Positions 18,408 to 27,137 of a stretch of DNA of 64,000 nt are shown piece after piece. A program made the translations under genes and the position numbers. The notes beneath the pieces are model-generated. The model was given only the letters and a program-made list of their open reading frames with translations, did no database searches and had not been told where the DNA came from. The DNA is from Schinkia azotoformans LMG 9581 (GTDB lineage: Bacteria > Bacillota > Bacilli > Bacillales > Bacillaceae_J), in assembly GCF_000307855.1 (NCBI RefSeq), contig NZ_AJLR01000152.1, positions 1-64,000 on the forward strand, read 5' to 3'. The number at the start of each line of letters is the position of its first letter. Position 1 is the stretch's first letter.

Positions 18408-19298
18408 CTAAAAAACCTTCTCCACTTCAACAACCTTTTTCAAATACCCCAAAACTTCCTCTCTCAAATCCTCCCTCTCCAACGCAAATTCAATCGTAGC
18501 CCTAATAAACCCAAACTTATCCCCAACATCATGTCGTGTCCCTTCGAAATTATAGGCCACAACAATCTGTTGCTCATTCAACAGCTTAATAGCATCCGTC
18601 AACTGAATCTCGCCACCAGCTCCTGGCTTCACATTATCGAGCACATAAAAAATCTCCGGTCTTAAAATATACCGTCCCATAATCGCATAGTTGGAAGGGG
18701 CTTCCTCAAGCTTAGGTTTTTCAACCAAATCATGAATTCGAAACACACCACTCTCAATCTCGCCGTTTGTCATTGAAATAATCCCATACTTCGATACATC
18801 CTCATCCGGAACTTGCTGCACACCAATAACCGACGAATTAAACCGCTCATACACGTCAATCAACTGTTTTAAAGCAGGCTTCTCTGGTGAATGAACAATA
18901 TCATCCCCCAATAACACCGCAAACGGCTCATCCCCAATGAACCGACTAGCACATGCAATCGCGTGCCCAAGCCCTTTAGGTTCTTTTTGTCTAATGTAAT
19001 GAATATTCGCTAAATTGCTGATACCTTGCACTTCCTTTAGCAAATCCCATTTTTCCTTCTTCGCCAACGTCTCTTCCAACTCATATGATTTATCAAAATG
19101 ATCCTCAATCGCCCGCTTGCCTCTACCTGTTACAACTATAATATCCTCAATCCCCGAAGCAACCGCTTCTTCAATAATGTATTGAATCGTTGGTTTATCT
19201 ACGATCGGTAACATTTCCTTCGGCTGTGCCTTCGTCGCCGGCAAAAACCGAGTTCCTAATCCAGCCGCTGGAATAATCGCCTTTCTTACCTTCTTCAT
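18408..19298 (-). CDS. galU: UTP-glucose-1-phosphate uridylyltransferase
   Basis: Cytosolic nucleotidyltransferase that makes UDP-glucose from UTP and glucose-1-phosphate. The 296-aa product has the N-terminal [19 protein letters not shown] signature, the [15 protein letters not shown] segment, a GDD metal site (AVLLGDDIV) and VEKP. It is full length for bacterial GalU/GtaB. It supplies UDP-Glc to galE, glf and possibly the glycosyltransferases. Hairpins lie both before it (19346-19359) and after it, so its expression may be uncoupled from neighbours. Confidence 0.95.
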   Translation of the reverse strand: MKKVRKAIIPAAGLGTRFLPATKAQPKEMLPIVDKPTIQYIIEEAVASGIEDIIVVTGRGKRAIEDHFDKSYELEETLAKKEKWDLLKEVQGISNLANIHYIRQKEPKGLGHAIACASRFIGDEPFAVLLGDDIVHSPEKPALKQLIDVYERFNSSVIGVQQVPDEDVSKYGIISMTNGEIESGVFRIHDLVEKPKLEEAPSNYAIMGRYILRPEIFYVLDNVKPGAGGEIQLTDAIKLLNEQQIVVAYNFEGTRHDVGDKFGFIRATIEFALEREDLREEVLGYLKKVVEVEKVF

Positions 19299-19330
19299 CT
19301 ATTTCTACCTCCACGATATATACTTTATCA

Positions 19331-19359
19331 TTCAAAAATACATAAGCCCCGAGAGGGGC
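19331..19359 (-). terminator. Intrinsic terminator after the ATPase/nuclease pair
   Basis: A GCCCC/GGGGC stem (19346-19359) is followed on the minus strand by TTATGTATTTTTG. It lies between the end of the 190-aa gene and the galU start, and would separate the inserted two-gene unit from galU. Confidence 0.65.
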
Positions 19360-19388
19360 GACAATCCAGTAAATCATGGGTTAAGTTT

Positions 19389-19961
19389 TCACTCTAGCCT
19401 AAACTCCCCAATCCCATTACTATCTAAACGAATCGGAGTATGCTCTACCTTCCCATACCAAAGAATCGATAGATTGGGTTCTTTCCAATCTATAAAGCGC
19501 GGCTTATCAATACGAACACCTACTTGCTGCCGAAGGAGGCTTGGGTCTTGCGTATTCTCTAGTAATTTATCCTCCCTAAATACGGTATACACTTTAATCG
19601 AAGCAAAGTTGGATATATTAAGCAATCCTCTAAGCATATGCGCATTAAGAATACCGTCGGTAAACTGTTTTTTCGCCTTATCCCAGCTTTTTTCTGTTAC
19701 GGTTTTCTTACATTCAAAAATATGAAGCGTCCAATCATTGTTTTCATCCTTTACAAATACCAACCCATCTGGGGTATTAGGTATTGCCAAATAAGTAAAG
19801 CCATTTCCAGCTTTAATGCGAAAAGAAATGGCTTGTTTATCACTATGAACGGTGAGCTCTGCTTCACCTTGTTTTTCCGTTTCAACGATCGTTACATATC
19901 CTTTATCATTTTGCTCATAGAAATTAGCGACGAAATATTGAAGATTATTCATCTTCATCAC
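19389..19961 (-). CDS. Putative PD-(D/E)xK nuclease-like partner of AAA ATPase
   Basis: The 190-aa protein belongs to no family I know by name, but residues 64-85 form a textbook PD-(D/E)xK core: P64-D65, a beta-strand, then E83-C84-K85 followed by a basic helix (TVTEKSWDKAKKQF). This is the catalytic arrangement of many restriction-type nucleases. There is no signal peptide or membrane segment. The start (GTG 19961, ATG 19958 or ATG 19952) lies inside the 3' end of the ATPase gene, so the two are translationally coupled. A terminator follows. Role inferred: effector nuclease controlled by the ATPase, possibly in phage defence. A structural or degenerate nuclease fold is the alternative. Confidence 0.55.
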   Translation of the reverse strand: MMKMNNLQYFVANFYEQNDKGYVTIVETEKQGEAELTVHSDKQAISFRIKAGNGFTYLAIPNTPDGLVFVKDENNDWTLHIFECKKTVTEKSWDKAKKQFTDGILNAHMLRGLLNISNFASIKVYTVFREDKLLENTQDPSLLRQQVGVRIDKPRFIDWKEPNLSILWYGKVEHTPIRLDSNGIGEFRLE

Positions 19962-21306
19962 CTACTTGAAAAGCATACGTTTCTTCATTTAATTCCATGA
20001 TAACTTTATTAAATGTCTGTGCCGGAAACCCATTTTCAGTTGCTATTAATTTTGTAATCGTCGTTTGTCTATTGCTTGATTGAAACTGATACGCCCGAAC
20101 CATCTCCGGATAAAGGACATCCTCCTCCGTATAACCTCTTGCTGCCATTAATTCTTCCTTCCGTGGATGAGCAGCTAACTTCATCAAGTTATTCACTTGT
20201 TGGAAAAGAATATCACTATGCGTCGTTAGCCAAACCGGCATTTTCCGATTGACAAGCTTCACCAAAGCAACAGCAAGAATCCGTTGTACCCGTGGGTGAA
20301 GATGGGCCTCTGCCTCTTCAAAGAACAATGACCTATATGTTGTTTTAGACTTTAAAAACAAAATAAGCGGAGATAATTCTGTAACAAGCGAAGATGTAAT
20401 AAATAATGGCAGCTTATTCTTTTTCCCTTGGGGCTGATAAAAAAAAGAAGGAATAATCCCTTTCTCCTGCCCCATCGTCCCTTGAAGAATCTGTTCCTCA
20501 ATAAATTCCCCAATATCTTCATAAGATGATGATGTGCTCTCATCCAACCTAATCAATCCCTGCAAAAAACGGTAAACAGGGAGTGTGAATTGTAAATTCG
20601 CACCCTCAATATCACCGTCAATAGCCTGTTCCATCATCTCTTGCACAAGCGTTTTATAAGCTAGCATAAACCCTGTACGTGATGCCGGTAAATAAAATGC
20701 TTCTCCAATCGCCCGTGATTTCATTGACGTTCGTTCTCCTGTAGGATATAACGGAGAACTTAATTGATCCATTAATAATTTCCACGTAATATATTTTGCC
20801 ATTCGATATCGCTCTGTAGCGAGATCTTTGCTCCGGTCAGAATACGGAATCCGAACATAATGCTGCCCGCTGGAATATCTTGTTCCTTCGATCGATTCTT
20901 TATGATCAAATTTTAATTCCAATGGTCTAGAACGGTGAAACTGTTCAATACTCAAAGAACCTATATCTATCTTTCTTTGAAAAATACGTTTCGTTAATTC
21001 ACTTTTTTTCACTCGCAATATATCATTAAACCAGTTGATGAAGATCTTTGCTTTTTCATTATCAAGCTGAGTTGACTGCCCATTAGAAGCGGCAATAAAC
21101 CGATCAACCTCTCGATACGCTTGACTACTAGGAGGATCATTTGGAAACAGTTTGCGGGCCTCTGTTAAAACACCCCATAAAAGGGACATTACATAGCTTT
21201 TACCGCTATTATTTTCACCAACAAATAACATGAACGGGGCAATTTCAATCTCACCACTCTTAATTTTTCCAAAGTCACGAATGGATAACACCCAGGACTG
21301 CTCCAA
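19945..21306 (-). CDS. AAA/ABC-type ATPase, OLD/AAA_21-like
   Basis: The 453-aa protein has a Walker A GENNSGKS (residues 30-37) in the FGKIKSGEIEIAPFMLFVG context typical of SMC/RecF/OLD-type ATPases, a Walker B LFFEEAEAHLHP (residues 327-338) and a switch histidine LTTHSD (residue ~363). The middle region is helical and lacks a recognisable TOPRIM or nuclease domain; nuclease activity would come from the overlapping partner gene. The start is TTG 21306 after AAGGTGG. The pair is codirectional with, but functionally foreign to, the polysaccharide operon, and ends with its own terminator. Such ATPase plus small effector pairs are common in bacterial defence systems. Confidence 0.8.
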   Translation of the reverse strand: MEQSWVLSIRDFGKIKSGEIEIAPFMLFVGENNSGKSYVMSLLWGVLTEARKLFPNDPPSSQAYREVDRFIAASNGQSTQLDNEKAKIFINWFNDILRVKKSELTKRIFQRKIDIGSLSIEQFHRSRPLELKFDHKESIEGTRYSSGQHYVRIPYSDRSKDLATERYRMAKYITWKLLMDQLSSPLYPTGERTSMKSRAIGEAFYLPASRTGFMLAYKTLVQEMMEQAIDGDIEGANLQFTLPVYRFLQGLIRLDESTSSSYEDIGEFIEEQILQGTMGQEKGIIPSFFYQPQGKKNKLPLFITSSLVTELSPLILFLKSKTTYRSLFFEEAEAHLHPRVQRILAVALVKLVNRKMPVWLTTHSDILFQQVNNLMKLAAHPRKEELMAARGYTEEDVLYPEMVRAYQFQSSNRQTTITKLIATENGFPAQTFNKVIMELNEETYAFQVGDEDE

Positions 21307-21404
21307 TGATTACACCACCTTTGTCATTTCTTACTCTCTTATTCCACATTTTATCATTAATACTGACGTTAGTACTAGTCTATACAAGTTTACAAGTTTT
21401 TAAA

Positions 21405-23231
21405 CTAACTCCCAACCAACTCCAAAAACGCCTCTTCTTCAACCCGATTATTCGCCACCATCAACAAATAATCCTTAACATCAACCGCATTCATCTGCTC
21501 ATAATTCTCCATAAAATAATCCAAGACTCTTCGCTCAATCACTACAGCCTTGCCAATATGAATTTTCGGAAATACCTGCTTCTTATGAACCTCATTTTCA
21601 TTCAATAATTCTTCAAACATCTTCTCTCCAGGACGTAATCCAGTAAATTCTATCCCGATCTCTTCAACGGAGTACCCTGACAACTTAATCAAATTCTTTG
21701 CTAAATCAACGATCTTTACCGGCTCACCCATATCAAGAACAAATATTTCGCCACCACGGGCTAATGTTCCCGCCTGAATCACCAATCGTGATGCTTCCGG
21801 AATTGTCATAAAATACCTAGTCATCTCAGGATCGGTAACGGTAACGGGCCCGCCTGCTTGAATTTGCTTTTTAAAGAGCGGAATAACACTTCCACGGCTG
21901 CCAAGTACATTCCCAAATCGTACGGCTACAAACTTTGTTTGGCTTTGTTTTGCCATCTGCTGTACAATCAATTCTGCAAATCGTTTTGTTGCCCCCATCA
22001 CATTTGTTGGATTAACCGCCTTATCAGACGAAATCATTACAAATGTTTTGACACCAAAGGTGTCCGCAGCCTCCGCTACATTTTTTGTTCCAAATATATT
22101 ATTCTTAACTGCTTCGACCGGATTATATTCCATCAATGGTACATGTTTATGAGCCGCTGCATGATAAACCACATTGGGTTTGTACATTTCCATAACCGAA
22201 AAAATCCGTGCCCGGTCTTGGATATCGCCAATAACAGGGACAATTTCAATCTTCCCAGAATAGCTTTGCCTTAACTCCATATCGATCGAATAAATACTAT
22301 TTTCACCGTGGCCGACTAAAATGAGTTTGCTAGGATTGAAGTTAGAAATTTGTCGACAAATCTCCGAACCTATTGAACCACCGGCACCCGTTACTAGTAC
22401 TGTTTTTCCGCTAATTGTATCGACAATACTTTCCGAATCCAGTTGGACCGGCTCTCTTCCAAGTAAGTCCTCCACTTGCACATCCCGAAACTGATTTACT
22501 GAAACTTTCCCACTCATTAAATCTTCAATCATCGGCAAGATTTGCGTTTTTGCCCTTGTCTTCGAGCATTCTTGGAAAATCTTATTTAATTCTTTCTTAC
22601 TTAAAGAAGGAATCGCAATCACGATATTTGTTATCTCTTTTTCCTTCACAACACTCTCAATACATTCGATCCCACCCACAACTGGCACATCTAAAATCTC
22701 CAGATGGTGCTTATGAATATCATCGTCAATAAAAGCTACTGGTAACAGTCCTGCTTCATTATTATGCAATAGTTGCCTTACAACCATCGTTCCAGCAGCT
22801 CCTGCTCCAACTACAAGCGTCCGCTTTTTATTTGCATTTTGCTTCACATATGTGTCACGATAAAGACGCCATGAAAATCTTGCTCCACCAATCAATAACA
22901 TATGAAGCATCCAAGTGATTGCAAGCGCACGAAAATATACATCATGGAAAATAACCCCTTGCACAATTCCTGCAAATACAATTGTCCACGTGATTGCCTT
23001 AAAAATACCGATTAATTCTCCAATACTCGCATACTGCCAAACTTTTTTATAAAGTTTAAAAATATAAGCAAAAATATGATGGCCAATCAATAATGAAAAA
23101 GCCGTCACAAACAAAAAAGGTGTAAATACATTCTTCGTATCAAGTATGTACTGGCTGAAAAAGATTGCAGTTAATACGATAATTGAATCAATTGTCACCA
23201 AAAATAATACCCGTTTTCGATACGACACCAA
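21405..23231 (-). CDS. Membrane-anchored UDP-GlcNAc 4,6-dehydratase, EpsC/CapD/PglF-like
   Basis: The 608-aa protein has four N-terminal transmembrane helices (about residues 10-125), a CoA-binding-like Rossmann segment (LVVGAGAAGTMVVRQL), and a C-terminal short-chain dehydrogenase domain with VTGAGGSIGSEICRQI and the SSDKAVNPTNVMGATKR active-site region. The WbpM/PglF group uses this Ser-Met/Asp-Lys arrangement in place of the classical tyrosine. It makes UDP-4-keto-6-deoxy-HexNAc for the DegT aminotransferase. The start is TTG 23231 or GTG 23228 after GGGGGG. It is the first structural gene after the proposed EAR leader. Confidence 0.93.
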   Translation of the reverse strand: MVSYRKRVLFLVTIDSIIVLTAIFFSQYILDTKNVFTPFLFVTAFSLLIGHHIFAYIFKLYKKVWQYASIGELIGIFKAITWTIVFAGIVQGVIFHDVYFRALAITWMLHMLLIGGARFSWRLYRDTYVKQNANKKRTLVVGAGAAGTMVVRQLLHNNEAGLLPVAFIDDDIHKHHLEILDVPVVGGIECIESVVKEKEITNIVIAIPSLSKKELNKIFQECSKTRAKTQILPMIEDLMSGKVSVNQFRDVQVEDLLGREPVQLDSESIVDTISGKTVLVTGAGGSIGSEICRQISNFNPSKLILVGHGENSIYSIDMELRQSYSGKIEIVPVIGDIQDRARIFSVMEMYKPNVVYHAAAHKHVPLMEYNPVEAVKNNIFGTKNVAEAADTFGVKTFVMISSDKAVNPTNVMGATKRFAELIVQQMAKQSQTKFVAVRFGNVLGSRGSVIPLFKKQIQAGGPVTVTDPEMTRYFMTIPEASRLVIQAGTLARGGEIFVLDMGEPVKIVDLAKNLIKLSGYSVEEIGIEFTGLRPGEKMFEELLNENEVHKKQVFPKIHIGKAVVIERRVLDYFMENYEQMNAVDVKDYLLMVANNRVEEEAFLELVGS

Positions 23232-23309
23232 CCATCCCCCCTATTTTCACATTAACGAAATAAAGACTCTAGATAAATTGCTTTAAACAAAAACAGCCTA
23301 TCGAGAATC

Positions 23310-23445
23310 TTCATTTATAAGTAAGGGCATCTAACCCCGCCTCACATCACACTAGCGACGACCCGCGTCTAAGGTACTGATTCTATTGACCCACAGCATG
23401 ACCGAGTGCCCCCATTGATAACGGCGAGGAGACATTACCGAAAAC
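23310..23445 (-). ncRNA. Candidate EAR (epsC) antitermination RNA element
   Basis: On the minus strand, directly between the wHTH gene and the EpsC-like gene, lies about 135 bases of unusually GC-rich, structured sequence in otherwise A+T-rich DNA. It includes a GGGGGCA segment that can pair with the distal UGCCCUU to close the element, and several internal GC hairpin arms. In B. subtilis the EAR RNA (Rfam epsC family) occupies the corresponding place just before epsC and lets polymerase read through terminators of the exopolysaccharide operon. The assignment rests on position, composition and pairing, not on an alignment I could run. Confidence 0.6.
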
Positions 23446-23449
23446 AGAC

Positions 23450-23725
23450 TTATGTGCATCTCTTATTAATCATCTTCAAAACTATATTATGTATATCCGT
23501 AAAATACTCATGTTGTTTATTAGCTTGATAGACTTTGTAGGGCTCCTCAGACCAAACATTAAGAAGGCCCGTTTCTACCATTCGATTCAATTCGATGCGA
23601 ATTGAGTTGGTCGAATCACCGAATTCATCTGCCAGTTCTCGCAAGTAGCTTTTTGTGTTTGGATTTCCAAAAAACTTAACCAACAACTTCACTCTAGTTT
23701 TGGAAGTAATCAAAATATCTAACAA
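23450..23725 (-). CDS. Winged-helix transcriptional regulator (91 aa)
   Basis: Small ArsR/MarR-like winged HTH protein: a recognition region KSYLRELADEFGDSTNSIRIELNRMVETGLL (residues ~24-55, broken here by function only) is followed by a beta wing and a C-terminal dimerisation helix. Similar single-domain regulators head polysaccharide loci in several phyla. It is the first gene of the minus-strand operon, transcribed divergently from the chain-length/kinase operon, so it could control either or both. Its stop lies a few bases before the structured leader. Confidence 0.7.
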   Translation of the reverse strand: MLDILITSKTRVKLLVKFFGNPNTKSYLRELADEFGDSTNSIRIELNRMVETGLLNVWSEEPYKVYQANKQHEYFTDIHNIVLKMINKRCT

Positions 23726-23874
23726 AATACACCATACCCTTTTAAAATCTTACGAATTTTTACAATACCTGAGTAATTATTTTACTCGCATTATATTTAA
23801 TGGTCAATAAGATGTATAATTTTGGTTAACAAACGGGTATTTAGACCTACTTTTTATGTATTTTACCTTGTCGA

Positions 23875-23902
23875 TACTTGTCAAATTAAATCACTTTATA
23901 AT
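23875..23902 (+). promoter_or_regulatory. Possible promoter of the kinase operon
   Basis: A perfect TATAAT at 23897-23902 lies 16 bases after a weak TACTTG (-35-like). It would leave a 5' leader of about 145 bases before the ATG at 24055. The whole 23726-24054 gap is A+T-rich and holds no gene. Confidence 0.4.
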
Positions 23903-24054
23903 TTAGAATAGTACACCTGTAAAAACTACTTCTAATAATTTTATTGAAAAACAACCTACCATCTATAGAAAAATCCAAGATTTATAATATAATCAATAGA
24001 GAGTATGTTATAATTACAACTAGTTTTTTGAAAAATAAGCATGGAGGAAATAAA

Positions 24055-24810
24055 ATGAAGGAAACGATGGAAGAGATTAGTTTAATAGAAATTTTCCAAA
24101 CGTTGAAAAAACGGATTTGGTTAATTATTTCGATAACAAGTGTTGCTGCAATTGCAAGTGCTATCATAAGTTTTTTTGTATTAACGCCAATCTATCAATC
24201 TTCTACCCAGATTCTAGTCAATCAGTCTCGTAATGATCAGGCTGTGTATGACGTAAATGCTATCCGTAGCAATCTTGAGATTATTAATACGTATAATGTC
24301 ATCATTAAAAGTCCAGCGATTTTGGATAAAGTTATAGAGGAATTAGCGCTTGATCGCTCATATGATCAATTGAATAATCAAATTACTGTGGCAAGTCAAA
24401 ACCAATCACAGGTTGTTTCCATTACTGTCCAAGACCCTGATCCTGAATTAGCAGCAAAAATTGCCAACACAACAGCAACTGTCTTTCAACGGGAAATTGT
24501 TAAAATTATGAATGTTAATAACGTAAATATTCTTGCAAAAGCCACTGTTGGTGACAACCCATCACCAATCAAACCACAGCCGGTGTTGAATATTGCAATC
24601 GCTATTGTTGTCGGATTAATGGCCGGTGTTGGTATTGCCTTCTTACTCGAATATTTAGATAATACAATTAAGTCTGAACAAGACATTACTAAAATTCTTG
24701 ATATCCCGGTTCTTGGGATTATTACAGTTATTAATTTAGACGCAGAGGAGAATAAACGACAGCAGCCAGCCTTTGCTGCAAAGATTGGAAGTGAAAAAGT
24801 TGAATCTTAG
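24055..24810 (+). CDS. Wzz/CapA-type chain-length determinant and kinase activator
   Basis: Polysaccharide co-polymerase of 251 aa: short cytoplasmic N-terminus with ISLIEIFQTLKKR, a first transmembrane helix (about residues 20-42), an extracytoplasmic alpha/beta region, and a second helix near residue 180-200 preceded by the PSPIKPQPVLN proline-rich motif. In Firmicutes this protein (YwqC, EpsA, CapA) activates the separate BY-kinase encoded next. The start is ATG 24055 after GGAGGAAAT; the upstream in-frame region lacks a ribosome site. It overlaps the kinase gene. Confidence 0.92.
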   Translation: MKETMEEISLIEIFQTLKKRIWLIISITSVAAIASAIISFFVLTPIYQSSTQILVNQSRNDQAVYDVNAIRSNLEIINTYNVIIKSPAILDKVIEELALDRSYDQLNNQITVASQNQSQVVSITVQDPDPELAAKIANTTATVFQREIVKIMNVNNVNILAKATVGDNPSPIKPQPVLNIAIAIVVGLMAGVGIAFLLEYLDNTIKSEQDITKILDIPVLGIITVINLDAEENKRQQPAFAAKIGSEKVES

Positions 24811-25507
24811 ACGGAAGAAAAAGCTAAACACGACAAATAGCAAATTTCGTAGTTTAATCACTCATTTTGATAAGAAATCACCAATCTCTGAACAATATCG
24901 AACAATCCGCACAAATATAGAATTTTCAGCGGTAGATAAAAGTTATAAAACCATTGTTGTTACATCAGCCGGACCCGGTGAGGGAAAATCAACAACTACT
25001 GCCAATCTCGCTGTAGTCTTTGCACAGCAGAATAAAAAAGTTTTATTAATTGATGGTGATTTACGTAAACCTACCGTACATTATACATTTCAGCTTGATA
25101 ATACGATTGGTTTAACAAATATTTTAACCGGACAATCAACTTGTGATGCAGCAATCAAAAGCTCTGAAGTTGAGCATTTAAGTGTTTTAACATGTGGACC
25201 GATTCCGCCTAATCCTGCCGAAATGCTTGGATCCGATGCAATGAAAAAGCTTCTTGAACATGTGGCGGAGCGATTTGACATCATTATCATCGATTCACCA
25301 CCAGTATTAGCTGTTACCGATGCTCAAATACTTGCAAATCTTGCAGACGGTGTCGTCCTCGTTACAAAAAGCGGCCAAACAGAATATGATATGGCAATCA
25401 AAGCAACAGAGTTATTAAAGAATTCAAGGGCAAAACTATTAGGCGCAGTCTTAAATCATAAAGATCAAAAACAAAGCAATTATTACTACTATTATGGAAA
25501 CAAGTAG
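24800..25507 (+). CDS. CpsD/CapB-family tyrosine-protein kinase (BY-kinase)
   Basis: Bacterial tyrosine kinase of about 235 aa with Walker A GPGEGKSTTTANLA, Walker A' VLLIDGDLRKP and Walker B IIIIDSPPV, and a C-terminal YYYYY cluster that is the usual autophosphorylation site. It cycles with the membrane activator and the PHP phosphatase to control chain length and sugar-nucleotide enzymes. TTG 24800 is the likely start (GGAAG upstream, giving the family-like MNLRRKKK), inside the last codons of the activator gene. A hairpin terminator follows. Confidence 0.93.
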   Translation: MNLRRKKKLNTTNSKFRSLITHFDKKSPISEQYRTIRTNIEFSAVDKSYKTIVVTSAGPGEGKSTTTANLAVVFAQQNKKVLLIDGDLRKPTVHYTFQLDNTIGLTNILTGQSTCDAAIKSSEVEHLSVLTCGPIPPNPAEMLGSDAMKKLLEHVAERFDIIIIDSPPVLAVTDAQILANLADGVVLVTKSGQTEYDMAIKATELLKNSRAKLLGAVLNHKDQKQSNYYYYYGNK

Positions 25508-25546
25508 TGGGACGAGGGACAGGTTCCTTGTCCCACTTATTTTTTA
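25506..25546 (+). terminator. Hairpin terminator or attenuator between kinase and phosphatase genes
   Basis: AGTGGGAC and GTCCCACT (25506-25537) pair around a loop and are followed by TATTTTTTAAT. It lies inside the kinase/phosphatase operon and may lower phosphatase expression. It is also a variant of the short hairpin family found elsewhere in the window. Confidence 0.65.
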
Positions 25547-25561
25547 ATACTGGAGGAATAG

Positions 25562-26329
25562 ATGATGATAGACTTACACTGTCATATCCTACCGAATATT
25601 GATGATGGACCAAAAACAATCGAAGCTAGTCTTGAAATGGCAAGACATGCAGCTGAAACAGGCATCAAAACAATCATTGCAACACCCCATCATAAAAACG
25701 GAAGCTATGAAAATCCTAAACAAACCATCATTCAAAACGTACAAACCTATAATGATAGATTAAAAGCGGAAGGAATCGATATCGTCGTCCAGCCAGGACA
25801 GGAAAACCGTATTTTTGGAGAGATTTCCGAGGATTATGACGCAGGCATGCTTCAAACCATTGCGGACACATCCTATATTTTAATTGAGTTACCCTCAAGT
25901 CATGTCCCAAGATACACGGGACGCCTGCTCTTTGACTTGCAAGTGAAAGGATTAAAACCAATTATCGTTCATCCAGAACGAAATTCGGAAATTATTAGTC
26001 ACCCAGATACCCTTTATCATCTTGTTGAAAAAGGGATCTTAACACAAGTAACAGCCTCATCCGCTACGGGACATTTCGGAAAAAAAATTCAAAAGTTTAC
26101 GTTCGAATTAATCGAAGCACAAATGGCCCATTTTATAGCTTCAGACGCCCATAATGTTACTTCACGTTCATTTAAACTTAGGGAAGCCTATGAGGTTGTA
26201 GAAAAAGAATATGGGATAGAAGCCCGCTTCTATTTTCAAGAAAATGCCGAGCTTGTAGTGCGTAATCAAACGGTTTATGCCGGACAACCGGAACGAATTA
26301 AAAAGAAGAAGTTTTTGGGGATATTCTAG
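25562..26329 (+). CDS. PHP-type protein-tyrosine phosphatase, CpsB/YwqE-like
   Basis: Manganese-dependent PHP-domain phosphatase of 255 aa that dephosphorylates the BY-kinase and its targets. Metal-binding motifs are visible in order: DLHCHILPNIDDG (residues 4-16), ATPHH (~40), a VQPGQENR segment, VHPERN (~140) and the SDAHN motif near residue 195. ATG 25562 or 25565 follows GGAGG. It ends seven bases before a strong bidirectional hairpin. Confidence 0.93.
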   Translation: MMIDLHCHILPNIDDGPKTIEASLEMARHAAETGIKTIIATPHHKNGSYENPKQTIIQNVQTYNDRLKAEGIDIVVQPGQENRIFGEISEDYDAGMLQTIADTSYILIELPSSHVPRYTGRLLFDLQVKGLKPIIVHPERNSEIISHPDTLYHLVEKGILTQVTASSATGHFGKKIQKFTFELIEAQMAHFIASDAHNVTSRSFKLREAYEVVEKEYGIEARFYFQENAELVVRNQTVYAGQPERIKKKKFLGIF

Positions 26330-26332
26330 GAT

Positions 26333-26378
26333 GGAACATGGGTGCGGTTCGCTTGTTCCATCACCGCACCCATGTTCC
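26333..26378. terminator. Bidirectional terminator, 16-bp perfect stem
   Basis: GGAACATGGGTGCGGT (26333-26348) and its perfect complement (26363-26378) separate the convergent phosphatase gene and the membrane-anchored gene. The stem touches the stop codon of the latter. It carries a GCGGTTC-like core and GTTCC ends, linking it to the dispersed hairpin family. Confidence 0.8.
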
Positions 26379-27002
26379 TTACATTTTCTCCATTGCACTT
26401 GAAAGCAAGGCATTTCGTCTTGCTTTTTTTTCAGCTTCATAGGCGCTGCGGAACTCTGCTGCTTCATTTGGGTCGAAGCCATGAGCTTTCAAATCTTCTT
26501 GCAAGGCACCATAGAGTTTATTAAACGCTTGGTCTGTCTTCGCTTCCAATGCTTCACCAGCTGTTTTATATTTACTTAAAAAATAGCTATAAGAAATCTT
26601 TTCGCCACTTGCCTTTTTTTCCTTATATTCACCTATAGCCCGACCTACTAAAGCATTAATTTTCCCATTGGCTTGAGACTCTAAACTTTCAAAGGATGGT
26701 CGATATTTACCTTTTATCGTTTCCGCTGTCACCCCTGGTTTTGCAGTACTGTTAGTTGAAGTGGGGTTGCTATCGTCATTTGGCGCTTGTTCGGAAACAC
26801 CGCCGTTCTCTGTTTGCGGATCAGTCGCTTCTATTGGGGAGTCCTGTGGTGGCAGGACAATGTCATAATCCTCATCAGCAACAATTTCTTGAAGCTTAGC
26901 ATCTTGACTTATATCATATGTTTTTACTTTCAGAAAATAATAGGCCGTTCCCCCACCAGCTAAAACTAGTAATAGCAGGATTGATAAAATAATTTTTTTC
27001 AT
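26379..27002 (-). CDS. Membrane-anchored protein of unknown function
   Basis: The 207-aa protein has one N-terminal transmembrane or signal-anchor helix (residues 4-25), a low-complexity Asn/Thr/Ser/Pro/Glu-rich linker (about 50-95), and a Lys/Glu/Ala-rich helical C-terminal domain ending in RNALLSSAMEKM. It is probably extracytoplasmic and tethered. I do not recognise a named family. It abuts the terminator of the kinase operon on the opposite strand and appears to be a single-gene unit. Confidence 0.75.
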   Translation of the reverse strand: MKKIILSILLLLVLAGGGTAYYFLKVKTYDISQDAKLQEIVADEDYDIVLPPQDSPIEATDPQTENGGVSEQAPNDDSNPTSTNSTAKPGVTAETIKGKYRPSFESLESQANGKINALVGRAIGEYKEKKASGEKISYSYFLSKYKTAGEALEAKTDQAFNKLYGALQEDLKAHGFDPNEAAEFRSAYEAEKKARRNALLSSAMEKM

Positions 27003-27137
27003 AAAGTGTACCCCGAATTCATTTTTGAATATATTTTAACATAAGTTGACTTCTTTTTTAACCAATATTTTTCCCAAAACAAGACATCTGACATCTCGAA
27101 AAAGAGGCAAAAAAATTACATCTTTACTTCTTCGCTT

